A DNA stretch of 64,000 nucleotides from Lingula anatina. Lineage: Eukaryota; Brachiopoda; Lingulata; Lingulida; Lingulidae. Both the position numbers and the translations under genes were made by a program. Position 1 is the stretch's first letter; each line of letters starts with the position of its first letter. The notes under the pieces are model-generated. The model did no database searches. It was not told the origin of the DNA and was given only the letters and a program-made list of their open reading frames with translations. The stretch spans positions 52,329 through 116,328 of the forward strand of contig NW_019776090.1 of assembly GCF_001039355.2 (NCBI RefSeq), written 5' to 3'. Below, piece after piece: positions 12,315 through 22,440 of the stretch.

Positions 12315-12989
12315 AGAAGGCAGAGAAAGACATAGAAGTGACAGATACCAGTACCATGGCAACAGCAATAGAGTCATACAACGGCTCCGACCAGGAGAAT
12401 TTTTTCCGTTTGTGCATTTTAATTGTTGATCGTGCCCTGTCGGTCTTGCAACATGTTCTTCAGGAAGAGCTGACAAGAAAGTACCCCTATATATTTGACC
12501 CCAACACGGGGCTGTTATGTGGGGTGCTTGGTTATGGTAATATCAAGAAAAAACTGTATAGATTGTCAGTATTTAATAAGCAGCAAAAAGACCAATTGTA
12601 TCCTTCTGGGAATCCCTCCACATCAGTAACTGTTGGTGATTTGGACATCACACTGACTGTGTTTTTGTTGAGGAACATCACAACACTGAGGACTAAGTCC
12701 AAAGCATGGGACAACCCCTCTGACAGCGATACATCGAAAGAAGCCGAGATTGGTCGAGTTAAAAGATATCGAAATCATAATTATGCACATTTAAAAGAGA
12801 CAGCAATCAGCTTGGATGTTTTTCGAGAAAAATTCTCAGGTCTCAAGTCCAGTCTCCTGGCTCTCTCTGGCAGATACAGTGGTGAGGAATACGACGCCAT
12901 CTTGCGAGAACCTCTTGGCGCTGAGCATTATAAAGCTGCTATGAAAGAAGTGAAAGAGTGGATGATGGAGTATGGTGGTATGATCAAAG
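12315..12989 (+). CDS. Gene A exon 1 (visible): HEPN domain
   Basis: Acceptor TTTCAG ends at 12314 and donor GTAAAT starts at 12990. The exon opens inside a codon (phase 1), so an upstream exon is missing. It encodes the DZIP3-type HEPN: an N-terminal helix pair, FDPNTGLL, then YPSGNPSTSVTVGDLDITL, WDNPSDSDTS and EEYDAILREPL. The HEPN R-x5-H motif is intact as RNHNYAH (Arg at 12770, His at 12788). The equivalent exon of gene B is 37608-38300, with the same phases. Confidence 0.85.
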
Positions 12990-15900
12990 GTAAATACTTT
13001 CTCCCATAAAATTCAATGATGAACAAATGCCTTCGTGAATCACATTTTGGTTCAGGAGCAACTTTATTTCAAACATTTTCTTGGTGTGAATAAGGTGCAT
13101 ATAATGATAGAGGCAGCAGCATTAGGCTGAAGATAAAAACAATTTCCAATTTTTATTCTTAGAATTCTCTATTGAATTTTCATACTTAAGTTTGATATAT
13201 ATTTGCATTTTCTTTACCAAAATTCTTGAGAGAATTATTAGGCTGACTGTAGTGGTATTTTTATCAACATACTGGTAATGCTGCAGGTGAAAAAGAAACG
13301 CAACTCTTAAAATCCTCAATTGAATTCTAATACTTAAGTTTGAGAACTGTGAATTTGTGTTTTGTTTACAGGCACTCACGAAATGGTTCAGGTGATATAT
13401 GACAGGATTCAAGATGCATCAGCACTTCGGATAAGTCCAGGTAATATACTAAAATAAATGTCAGGTTTAAAAAATGATGTATAAATGTATGGAGATGTAT
13501 CATGTCTACTGCGGACTGACACGAGTTATGGTTTCTAAAACCATACCATTTTAAGTGACTTAACTACTGTATATAGATTGACTTTATTATAAAGACATAT
13601 CAGTGTCATTTATATTTTGGTACAAGCCTATGTGAAGTATGAGTTTTTCCAAGAAATGATAAAAATTACATAGGTATACGATTATAACTAAAGCCTAGAT
13701 TAGGGCCTACATTTGAAATTCGATTCCCGTACGGTGCACGTATACTGCCTGTAATAGCCTTTTCGTACAGTGTCTGAGCGGAGGTAGACGGTGGCCGTGC
13801 GAAATCGGAATCATACAGATTTAACACCATGTTATGTAGACATGCTCGATGTAGCCCGTAGCTCCTTTCAATAACAAAAAAAAAAAAAAAAAAAAAAATC
13901 GTACGGACAATTTCATCGCACGGCGCCCGTGTAAATGTAATCTAGGCTTAAGTAGAACATATATCTGGTGATTAAGGTTTCACCAGGCAGCCGGTTCTTC
14001 TACTCTCTGCAGGGAGGTCCACATGTGTTTATGTCCTAAATTGGTCAAGCTATCTATCCCTGTTTATTTTATGTAGAATAATTAGGTGTACATCAGCGCA
14101 ATGAAATTAAACATTTTTGGAGCACACATTCCACTTTTCGCGGTATTCTTCACCTCCTCTGCTTCTAACCTCTTTCCCGTTTATCTTCAATTTTCAAAAT
14201 GCTTTTTTAATTGATGTAAGATAGTGATCGGTTTGTGCCGTACTTCAACAAAGTGATATCTGTTGTAAATAAAACAAGTCAACACAAACCTGTCATCATC
14301 TCGAATTACACCCAAACCCAATGTGGATGTGCATTTTTAAATTGTTAAAACATGCTGAAGTGCCCAAAACTAAAATTGAGTGCAGTTAAAAACACATATG
14401 TGTAAAGAACAAAAATCTACGACTGTCTCAGTTTTTATTTAATTTTTATATACTACCACTCTTTTACATTATATAAAGAGACCTAAATGGTAACATATGT
14501 TCTGGTAAAGTGACGTTCCTGGTCAATTAATTTTAATTTTTATACTGCTTTCCGATATATTTTGTAGTGATTCAGTCATGGTAAATTATTCATGACGTAA
14601 GGTTGTTTTTTTTTATAATTATCTTAACTGTAACTCAATGGGCTTTGCGTCGTGACTAATACTACGTGATGTATGTTCCCCAGAAAATTGTCAGAAAGTT
14701 TCATTATTGGTGCCATAGAAAACATTGTTTTCTGTTGTTGACCGAAACGTGTACTGTGATTCCATGAAAGTTTGTTGTGGATTACGAGTGAACAAAAATT
14801 TATTTAAAGCTTATTGTATTGTTGTATATAGTATATTTCCTCGTTTTCTATATTCAGTAACAACCAATTAGAGTCGTTTAAAAACAATTTTAAAACTGCT
14901 CTATAAAGAAGAGTATTGCAATTTTTACAACGTTATACCGGTACTTGTAGGGGATATAAAATCTAAAACAAAACCAGTGACGATTGAATTTTTTCAAAGT
15001 GATTAAACCTTCTACAGATGAACGTTTTGCATTGTGACAGTAACGTACAGTATGTTCCTAATTTGGAGCTAGACGATTAATTTTTTTTATTATTCTTGTT
15101 TCTAGGAGAGTGAAACTTTGATACAAACTTCTTAATGTGGGACCCTAAAATAAGCAAACAGAGTTTGCAATCTGTGCGCTAAATATTCTTTAGAGCATGC
15201 CTGTGACTTCATTTGCACCTCTTTATTGGTTTTTGGTGATTAGGAAATTCACTCGGATTATTTTTAATGTGATGGCACTGTATCTCCAGTTTATTTCTGC
15301 ATTATATCTGCATAACGTTACGGGCGTATCAATGTAACATTAATGTATTCAATTATTCACCAGTCAAATTTGGCAAAAAGAGTGGAATATATTTCTTCTA
15401 TGAAACGTACATTTCAAGAGATATACACTGTAGAAGAAGCGGAAAAAATCTACGACCCAAAATTTTCTAGTTCCATTGTTGTCGTTGCCTGTTGTGCAAT
15501 GGTGATAAAAAGCAAAAGGTATGAGGCACGATGTAGGTTTCACCCTTACTCAAAGGGAGTTGATACAATGGTTGACTCGTTCGGATATTTTTTACATAAA
15601 CGACGCTCATTCCTTCAAACTCGACTGGTTTATTGTATTTAATCATTCAGACCACAAGAGAGCGTTGGACAGCCGCGCGTTTCTTCTCCAGCCCAAGTTT
15701 GGGCGATTTCGACATCGGTCAGTCCAAGGTCGTGTATTTACTATGGAGTACCTTTACTGTGACTTGTTGATGGCGAGAAAACGTCATGTCAATTTTAAGT
15801 AATGCATTATTTAGACATGGACTTTTTTCCAACGTCTGACTTTGAATTTCAACTGGTCCAAGGCCTTTTTCTTGTTTTAAAATTTTGAAATTTACACAGT

Positions 15901-17388
15901 AATAGTGCATACTTAAGAACCAATATATTGTATTTTAAGCTACATGTATGTATTACATCATACATGACAAAATATATTCTTTACACTTTAAAGTTAAATT
16001 GGCTGTTCACTGCATGTACTAATGCCACTAAATCAGTAAGGTTCTTAAATTATAAGTCTGTCCATTTGACACCTTTGCTGCTGTGATTTTTATGACCATG
16101 TCAATCATTTATATATTTCATGACTTCTTGATCATCACCCATTTTACTTAATCTTTTCCAGGAAGCAATTACTTGCACTTGCTTGAATACCACTTTCCAA
16201 TTAATATAGAACATCTGTCCTTGTGATATTACAGTAGATATGCACGTGTATAAACAGTTTATTTCCCCCCCCAAATCAGGTTCTCGAAGCAGATCGTCTT
16301 CCCAGTCTGACAGCGACGACTCCCCAGCACCCTCAACTTCCAGAAGTGACCAGAAAACTAGACGTCACCGCAAGAAGAGGGCTAAAAGAAGTAAGATTTA
16401 GAAAATAAATAAATATTGTTTGCACATTGTATCTATGCCAGAATATTTATCAAAGTACGGTTTCTGTAATAGTGATACTGATGTACAGTTGTGCAAATAT
16501 AATTTCTTAACAATACTTTCCTCCAAATCAGGATCTCGAAGCAGATCTTCTACTCTGTCTGACAAGGATTCTCCAGCACCCTCAACCTCCACAAGTGGCC
16601 AAAAATCTGGAAACTCAGATCCAAGGACTAGACGTGGTAAGACTAGAAAAATTACAAATATTCAAATCGTATTCAAATACAATCGTCTTTATCACAAGCC
16701 GTAATATTCGTATAAAATTTTATGAGTAGTGAAGAGAAGATGGGATTAAATATAATGTTTTTTCACGTATGTTCAAACATAATTAATACAACATTTTATT
16801 ATTTTGTTAGTAAAGGGCGGGGTGGGAAGTACAGTGATAGTTTCAAAAAATATTGTACAACATTTGTATATAAATATCATTTGTGTTTTACGAGTTTGCA
16901 CGATGTATTCAACATGAAAACAAACTTAAATGCATTTCTTATTATATTTTCTAGGAAAACGCCGGATTGGAGACCCTAACCCACAATTTTTAAAACATTC
17001 TGCAAAACGTAAGTTACTTTATTCTGATAAACAACAATTCGTCAAATCAGATGAATCAACAACATTGCATTTTGTTATTTAAAATAACGAACTTTTCTTT
17101 TTTATATACCAAGGGTGTGGATGAAAGATAGTAGTGGCCAACCAGTAATAATAGTATTTATTGGGGGAAAGTCCGTCAGTTTGTAAAATTGATTGGTTTG
17201 TTAAGGCCTTTTTTATCACCAAAAAAAAAAAAAAAAAAAAAATCGATTTAAGATACTAGAAATGTTGCAGTGTCAATCTGACATTTTCAGTCTACACTGA
17301 CGTCACTAGGTATATGTAACATCAACAGAGATGAAATCAGATACCTTTTGCATATTTATATGACAACCTGCAGTTCCGCCATGGTTGT

Positions 17389-17431
<43 letters not shown>

Positions 17432-20400
17432 TTTAATATCAACAGTTCTCAAACACCGGCAGCCATTTGCCATGCTCAATTGTAAAGATTTTATAGTTTA
17501 CTCTTCCTTTACAGGCAGCAAACTTGATCCAACATCAACTACAATAATAACGGGTACTCACGAACAGGTAAGGGTATATTTCTCCACTTTGTCTTCTGAG
17601 GCTATCCAGGTGAATAGACTACTCAGGAGGTGTACTTGGTACTTTCCGAAGAGGTGTACGTGTACTTTCCTAAGACAATTGGGGGGGGGGGGGNNNNNNN
17701 NNNNNNNNNNNNNNNNNNNNNNNNNNNNNNNNNNNNNNNNNNNNNNNNNNNNNNNNNNNNNNNNNNNNNNNNNNNNNNNNNNNNNNNNNNNNNNNNNNNN
17801 NNNNNNNNNNNNNNNNNNNNNNNNNNNNNNNNNNNNNNNNNNNNNNNNNNNNNNNNNNNNNNNNNNNNNNNNNNNNNNNNNNNNNNNNNNNNNNNNNNNN
17901 NNNNNNNNNNNNNNNNNNNNNNNNNNNNNNNNNNNNNNNNNNNNNNNNNNNNNNNNNNNNNNNNNNNNNNNNNNNNNNNNNNNNNNNNNNNNNNNNNNNN
18001 NNNNNNNNNNNNNNNNNNNNNNNNNNNNNNNNNNNNNNNNNNNNNNNNNNAGGGGGGGGGGGGGGGAGTACACCTCCCGAGTAGAGGCTATTCACCTGGA
18101 TAGCCTCATTCCCTGAAGAAGATGTCCTGATAGACATCGAACTATTGAACTATTAAAACTTACCTCAATATTAGCTGTTGACTGAAGAAAAAATCACATC
18201 ATTCTTAAATATTTTGAGATTTGAAATAATTTCTCATCATCCCAGCCCGGCTTTCCATAAATGAGTAGAGAGGTATTAACTGGGAGGTGGTTTGGGGGGG
18301 GGGGGTATCCACAAGGGCTCCTGTTTTCATGTACTAGTAATTAACGATGAGTACATGGACAGACAAAGCATCATAATTTTCAAGTTCCGATCGAGTTATT
18401 ATTAATTTTTTATTTTAAATCACCAACCCGTATTGTTGTAATTATCAATTGTGGTCCAAATTCAATGTGTTTATGTAACTTTAATTAGGTTTGAATGAGC
18501 GATGTACTGTATACATGTTTCTATTGAAACATATGGTATTTAGATTTTCATAATGTTGCCAACATTGTTATTTGAAATACAAACACTGTGTACGCAAGGT
18601 GGTACTTTTCATTTCAGTTGCAGGTTACCCTTTGCCTCTTATATTAACTAAAAGTTAAAACCTTAGATCTATTCTCTATTTTCAGGCACCTGAAACCAGT
18701 CCAGTAGAGTCAAAAAACAAGCAACTAGCCGAATTCTACATCCGTCACATGAGCCAGATACAGCGTCTTCCCTGGGACCCCGACGACACGATGCTCATAG
18801 ATGAAGTATACGTTAATTCGCAGTGGGTACAAGAGGGAAAGAAAGCAGCAAGTACCAGTTCTGGTCCAAACCAGAGCTATACATCAATATTTAATGATTA
18901 CGCACAAGGGAAGACACCAAAGAGAATATTGGTCAGAGGTAAAGCAGGCATCGGCAAAACCACATTTACACAGAAGATAGCAACAGACTGGGCAAATGCT
19001 ACACTAGGTAAGAAGGATTGTCATGCGGGACTTTCAAACTATAAACACCTGTTCATCTTGAATCTACTTGAAATTAAGAAAGATCAAACTTTGGAGAAAG
19101 CAATAGAAATGCAAATCCCTTGCACTGCAGAAAATGAGAATGTGATAAAGGTAGTGCTGAATAAGGACAGTGACCATGTGTTGTTGGTCTTTGACGGCTA
19201 TGATGAATACAATCGTAATACTTCTGAAGAAATAACCAACATCATCGATTGCAAAAAATACCAGAATGTATGCACCGTCATCACAACACGTCCAACGAAG
19301 GTAGAAGGATTGAACCTACGAATAATGGACAGTGTGTATGATATCACTGGACTAACAGAGGACAGCATAGTTGAATATGTTGCTAAATTCTTTAATGATA
19401 AACAGACATATGATAAGTACCTGAAATTGAAGTCAGACTATGAAACCTTCCCGTTAAAATGGAAAGCAGATTCATTATCATCATTCGAATTTAACCGAGA
19501 TTATATATCATATTTCGAGATCAAGGGCGTCCAGGAATCAATAGGAATAGGTCTCGTAGGCTACCTGAAGGAAAGGAAACTGATGTCTCTGGTTGAGATC
19601 CCAATACTTTTACTTTTCATTTGTCTCATGTGGCAAGAGGATCAGGAAAGTGGTGCCAAGACAGATTCACTCCCAGCTTCATATACACTGCTATTCAAGA
19701 AACTAATACAGTTGCTTGTAAGACGAAGATACGACATTACCACACAGAAAGAAATGGAAGAATCTGCACATGTGAGAAAACTTGAAGAACAAAATTTCAT
19801 TAGCCTTGGTAAGATGGCTTACGAAGGACTGCTGAAGCCAGATGGGGGTCTCATATTTAGTGAAAATGACCTGAAATCAAATTCAGATATCAGTGAATTA
19901 TACAGTTTAGGTCTGTTCAGCAAGTTTAAGGTGCACAGTAACCTTGACGTAAAACAAGAAGTAACTTTTTTACACAAAACCATTCAGGAGTTTTTTGCTG
20001 CAAAATACCTGGCGTGGACATTAAGTAAGAATTATGGTGTTTTAGATCAATATTTGGAAAACTTACACACCATTTATGCGCTCTACAACATGGAGTATGT
20101 GTTGCGCTTCTTGTGTGGGTTAACAGAGAGGGCAGCTGTCAAAGTCCTGAAGACAGCTAAAGCTCTACAGGGTGCATCCCAGAAACGCGAATATTACTCA
20201 TTAGAAAATAACGTTCATGCTTTTGGATGGGCCTATGATAGGAAGTACAGCCAGTGGTGTAATGATCTCCTCCTAGAACACTGGTATGCCCACTGTCCTC
20301 AGGAAACCGTGCTGCCCCCTGAGCTTTTCTCCTGGCACACGACACTTCACATGCCTAAATCATTTCAGCATTCTGATTCCAGATTCCAGCAGGTTTTGTA

Positions 20401-21463
20401 TGATAGCGTGGATGGTGCATTGCGCACTCCACAGATATATTCTGGTATGTTCAAAGATGTAAGAGCTGTCTTTTTGCACAGTGCATCAATAGTTGAACCA
20501 GATCACAAATTTTTGTCTTTACTCAAGACTTGCGACACGTTTCAGGAACTACAAGCTTTTCTTTGGTATTCAAGCCACGCGTGCGATGATTGCAAAAGTG
20601 TCTTGAATGAAGTTTTATCAAAAGCTCCTAACCTCGACACTCTTGTAATAGACGGTTTTTTAAGTGGCATTCTATCATCAATACCAAATCCCAGAAAATT
20701 GGAACTTCTGGATGTCAGTGAAATAAATTTAAATGATCAAGACATTCAAACGATCCAACAGATAGCGTCCCTGAAGTGCATTTTTGTAAGATCAAAAGTT
20801 GATGAACTTGTATTACAAGATCTTCAATCTGCACTAGGTACACTGCCTAATACCAATGCTAATTTGACTCACATAAAATTTTGTCAAGTCTGCCTTTGCG
20901 CTTACGGTGTAAAGCTTCTGGGGGAAAACCTTCAATATGTGTCAGAATTAAAATACCTTTTCCTTAATGATGTATTCTATGACGGTAGATTCATCCTAGG
21001 TCACATACCCAGGTATGGGCCTAGCAAGCATACGTTGCCTAGGGGTGATAGGACAGACTATGACAGATGTCAGGATGTCTGTGAAGCCGTGCGTAAACTG
21101 AGCCAAGGTGTGATACACACCACTAAGCTGAAACTCTTCATGTTTAGTGGTAATCACTTGGGTCTGTACCACGGTATCACCAGTCCACTGATAGCATTGA
21201 TACAATCTCTCAGTACAGTGTCAGAGCAGACTGGAATGAATATTTACATGTCCAATAATGACCTGGACAAAGTTGACCGCCTCAGTGAGCTGACAGAAGC
21301 CATTGTCAGCTCTTACCAGCATGTATCATCTTGGGAACTTAAGGATAATAACCTTGAGGAGAGTCTCCCGCAACCAGACCGCAGTCTTAACTGCAAAGTG
21401 GAAGTAGGCCTACACACACATTTATCGTTGTCTGAGGAAAGTGATGGCGAGGACTCCATGTAG
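12315..21463 (+). CDS. NLR gene A: HEPN (DZIP3-type), RS linker, NACHT, LRR-like
   Basis: Seven exons join in frame: 12315-12989, 13372-13440, 16280-16390, 16532-16636, 16955-17008, 17515-17567 and 18686-21463, stop TAG. Introns are GT-AG, phase 1 for the first five and phase 0 before the last exon. The product (about 1280 residues plus a missing N-terminus) has a DZIP3-type HEPN domain, an Arg/Ser-rich linker, a NACHT ATPase and an LRR-like end. NACHT proteins of this kind are cytosolic sensors that oligomerise on ligand binding, and DZIP3-type HEPN domains often sit at their N-termini; a role in innate immunity is inferred from this. The intact HEPN motif would fit RNA binding or cleavage. 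There is no CARD, unlike gene B. Introns 2 and 6 contain mobile elements, and the gap at 17694-18050 lies in intron 6, so a missed exon is possible. Confidence 0.82.
13372..13440 (+). CDS. Gene A exon 2: short linker
   Basis: Acceptor TGTTTACAG, donor GTAATA, both phase 1. It encodes GTHEMVQVIYDRIQDASALR and a few more residues. Gene B exon 3 (38537-38599) is the clear homologue, with EKVQMIYDRVQD. Confidence 0.8.
13692..13948. mobile_element. 257-bp MITE with Harbinger-type ends
   Basis: Perfect inverted ends AGCCTAGATTA / TAATCTAGGCT are flanked by TAA on both sides (13689-13691, 13949-13951). An A tract lies inside. A second copy with an altered centre is at 48134-48390. It is inserted in intron 2 of gene A. 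Confidence 0.8.
15343..15802 (+). other. Weak coding-like stretch in intron 2 of gene A
   Basis: Two overlapping frames (15343-15642 and 15521-15802) read in part LTQRELIQWLTRSDIFYIND and AHSFKLDWFIVFNHSDHKRA, which looks less random than the surroundings. The first frame has faint similarity (EIYTVEEAEKIYD) to a short frame in the PLE-associated repeat (EIYTEGAKPKIFYD, 8795-9031). It is probably a decayed element-encoded peptide. I do not recognise it. Confidence 0.25.
16280..16390 (+). CDS. Gene A exon 3: RS-rich linker, copy 1
   Basis: Acceptor CAAATCAG follows a C-rich tract; donor GTAAGA. It encodes SRSRSSSQSDSDDSPAPSTS, then Asp/Gln and a basic tail RRHRKKRAKR. The start and length match the next exon, so the two are tandem exon duplicates. 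The basic tail could act as a nuclear-localisation or RNA-binding patch (inference). Confidence 0.75.
16532..16636 (+). CDS. Gene A exon 4: RS-rich linker, copy 2
   Basis: Acceptor CCAAATCAG, donor GTAAGA, phases as in exon 3. It encodes SRSRSSTLSDKDSPAPSTST then GQKSGNSDPRTRR. The nucleotide match to exon 3 spans the acceptor and the SPAPSTS segment. It lacks the RHRKKRAKR tail of exon 3. Confidence 0.75.
16955..17008 (+). CDS. Gene A exon 5: short linker
   Basis: Acceptor TATTTTCTAG, donor GTAAGT, phase 1 on both sides. It encodes GKRRIGDPNPQFLKHSAK. It is supported by phase continuity and strong splice sites only. Confidence 0.65.
17395..17428. repeat. GT dinucleotide microsatellite
   Basis: About 17 GT units in intron 5 of gene A. 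Confidence 0.95.
17515..17567 (+). CDS. Gene A exon 6: short linker
   Basis: Acceptor TTTACAG, donor GTAAGG; phase 1 in, phase 0 out. It encodes SKLDPTSTTIITGTHEQ. Gene B exon 4 (48530-48567) has the same phase change and a similar Thr-rich end. Confidence 0.7.
17570..18185. mobile_element. Facing PLE 3' ends around an assembly gap
   Basis: GAGGCTATCCAGGTGAATAG at 17597 and its reverse complement ending at 18106 flank poly-G tracts and 357 N (17694-18050). The right arm continues as a PLE 3' tail (CATTCCCTGAAGAAGATGTC... then TATTAGCTGTTGACTGAAG), also seen at 31714-31770 and in PLE copies 1 and 2. Two tail-to-tail PLE ends therefore sit in intron 6 of gene A. The inverted repeat and poly-G runs probably explain the gap. 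Confidence 0.65.
18113..18141 (+). other. Best hammerhead-ribozyme-like core in a PLE tail
   Basis: CTGAAGA (18113-18119) is followed by one extra A. Next comes a perfect 6-bp stem, GATGTC / GACATC, with loop CTGATA, then GAA (18139-18141). Immediately upstream is a perfect 8-bp hairpin, GAGGCTAT / ATAGCCTC. This fits the CUGANGA-stem II-GAA layout of hammerhead ribozymes, which are known from Penelope-like elements. The extra A and the unresolved third stem keep this tentative. Confidence 0.4.
18686..21463 (+). CDS. Gene A exon 7: NACHT ATPase and LRR-like C-terminus
   Basis: Acceptor CTATTTTCAG ends at 18685; the exon reads 925 codons to TAG. Counting from its first Met (18749), Walker A is GKAGIGKTT (64-72), Walker B LLVFDGYDEY (145-154) and sensor 1 VITTRP (177-182). 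A winged-helix-like segment and the motif FLHKTIQEFFAAKYL follow, as in animal NLRs. From about residue 560 there are irregular leucine-rich units (LKYLFLND, LKLFMFSGNHLG, LDTLVIDG). The exon begins APETSPVESKNKQLAEFYIRH, where gene B has AP, then a complete CARD, then ESSSKKQIASFYIKH. The CARD is thus missing by an in-frame gap within one exon. Function: nucleotide-dependent switch of a cytosolic sensor (family knowledge). Confidence 0.9.
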   Translation, partial: APETSPVESKNKQLAEFYIRHMSQIQRLPWDPDDTMLIDEVYVNSQWVQEGKKAASTSSGPNQSYTSIFNDYAQGKTPKRILVRGKAGIGKTTFTQKIATDWANATLGKKDCHAGLSNYKHLFILNLLEIKKDQTLEKAIEMQIPCTAENENVIKVVLNKDSDHVLLVFDGYDEYNRNTSEEITNIIDCKKYQNVCTVITTRPTKVEGLNLRIMDSVYDITGLTEDSIVEYVAKFFNDKQTYDKYLKLKSDYETFPLKWKADSLSSFEFNRDYISYFEIKGVQESIGIGLVGYLKERKLMSLVEIPILLLFICLMWQEDQESGAKTDSLPASYTLLFKKLIQLLVRRRYDITTQKEMEESAHVRKLEEQNFISLGKMAYEGLLKPDGGLIFSENDLKSNSDISELYSLGLFSKFKVHSNLDVKQEVTFLHKTIQEFFAAKYLAWTLSKNYGVLDQYLENLHTIYALYNMEYVLRFLCGLTERAAVKVLKTAKALQGASQKREYYSLENNVHAFGWAYDRKYSQWCNDLLLEHWYAHCPQETVLPPELFSWHTTLHMPKSFQHSDSRFQQVLYDSVDGALRTPQIYSGMFKDVRAVFLHSASIVEPDHKFLSLLKTCDTFQELQAFLWYSSHACDDCKSVLNEVLSKAPNLDTLVIDGFLSGILSSIPNPRKLELLDVSEINLNDQDIQTIQQIASLKCIFVRSKVDELVLQDLQSALGTLPNTNANLTHIKFCQVCLCAYGVKLLGENLQYVSELKYLFLNDVFYDGRFILGHIPRYGPSKHTLPRGDRTDYDRCQDVCEAVRKLSQGVIHTTKLKLFMFSGNHLGLYHGITSPLIALIQSLSTVSEQTGMNIYMSNNDLDKVDRLSELTEAIVSSYQHVSSWELKDNNLEESLPQPDRSLNCKVEVGLHTHLSLSEESDGEDSM

Positions 21464-22440
21464 TTACTTGATATCCAAATACCTTTATAAACTGAAACTT
21501 TTTGCATAAAAATGTATATTTCATGATGTGATTGCAATAGTGCGATATTACTGTTGATGGAAGTTTTATCGCCAAGTAGTGCTGTTCAGCATGCCAGTAT
21601 TTAGTATTCAGTTTTTATGACATGACTCTAGTGTGAAAATATGAAGAGGAATCTGCTAAATTGCCACATTGTATTTTATTGTCAGCCTTCAACAACTGCT
21701 GGTATAGTGCATTCCAAATCATGGTGTAAATAACTTGACACAATTGTAGAAAATTGTTACATTTATGTTTTTCTTTTCTTTTCAAACACCAGCTGTTCAA
21801 ATTACAATGGTCCCTAACAAGTTAACATGTGTTGGTTATATTATTTATTTTGACTCATTTATATAAACATATATCCTTATTTGAATATAAATTGATGTGC
21901 TGATTGCAGAACTTTATTTCATCTAATAATTTGTTTTCTTTTTTTCGGTACACATACTCATATTTGTGTGTGAGTGTTTTTTTTTAATATTGTACACTAG
22001 CTAGTAAATGTAGGCTACATGTACATGTATATCGAGTGTTTTTTAATAAGGAATTAGATAGCTAATTTCTTGACTTGGCATTTAGCCGTTCATGAAATTT
22101 TAGAATGTTTGTGAAAAATTTGGTGTAAATCTGTGTATCACTTTGTGTGAAAGAAATATATTGTATGTAGGCCTATTTATTAATATTTTTGGAAAGTAAA
22201 ATGTCTTATTTTGTTATGGGTTAGCCTACACACTGTTTTTGTTTTTATTTCCTGTGGGCACCGCAAAAATTACAAAATATTTTCTTAGTAAAATTCAAAT
22301 AATTGAATTCAATCTTAAGTTAAAAGCAACTGTATCATGGTGTGAAATAAATTTTATGGCTGTTCATCAATATTATTTGTAGTATGTACATCTTTCATAT
22401 TAATAAACTATTTAATTTAGGAAACTCATCAGAGAGTTGT
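21464..22440 (+). terminator. 3' UTR and polyadenylation region of gene A
   Basis: AATAAA signals lie at 22346-22351 and 22402-22407. The segment GTGAAATAAATTTTATG...GGAAACTCATCAG also appears near 58998-59055 downstream of gene B, so the two 3' ends look paralogous. Confidence 0.6.

Noticed and set aside
17385-18137. Four overlapping frames across the second N run
   Set aside because: Same artefact; flanks are a GT microsatellite, an intron and PLE ends.
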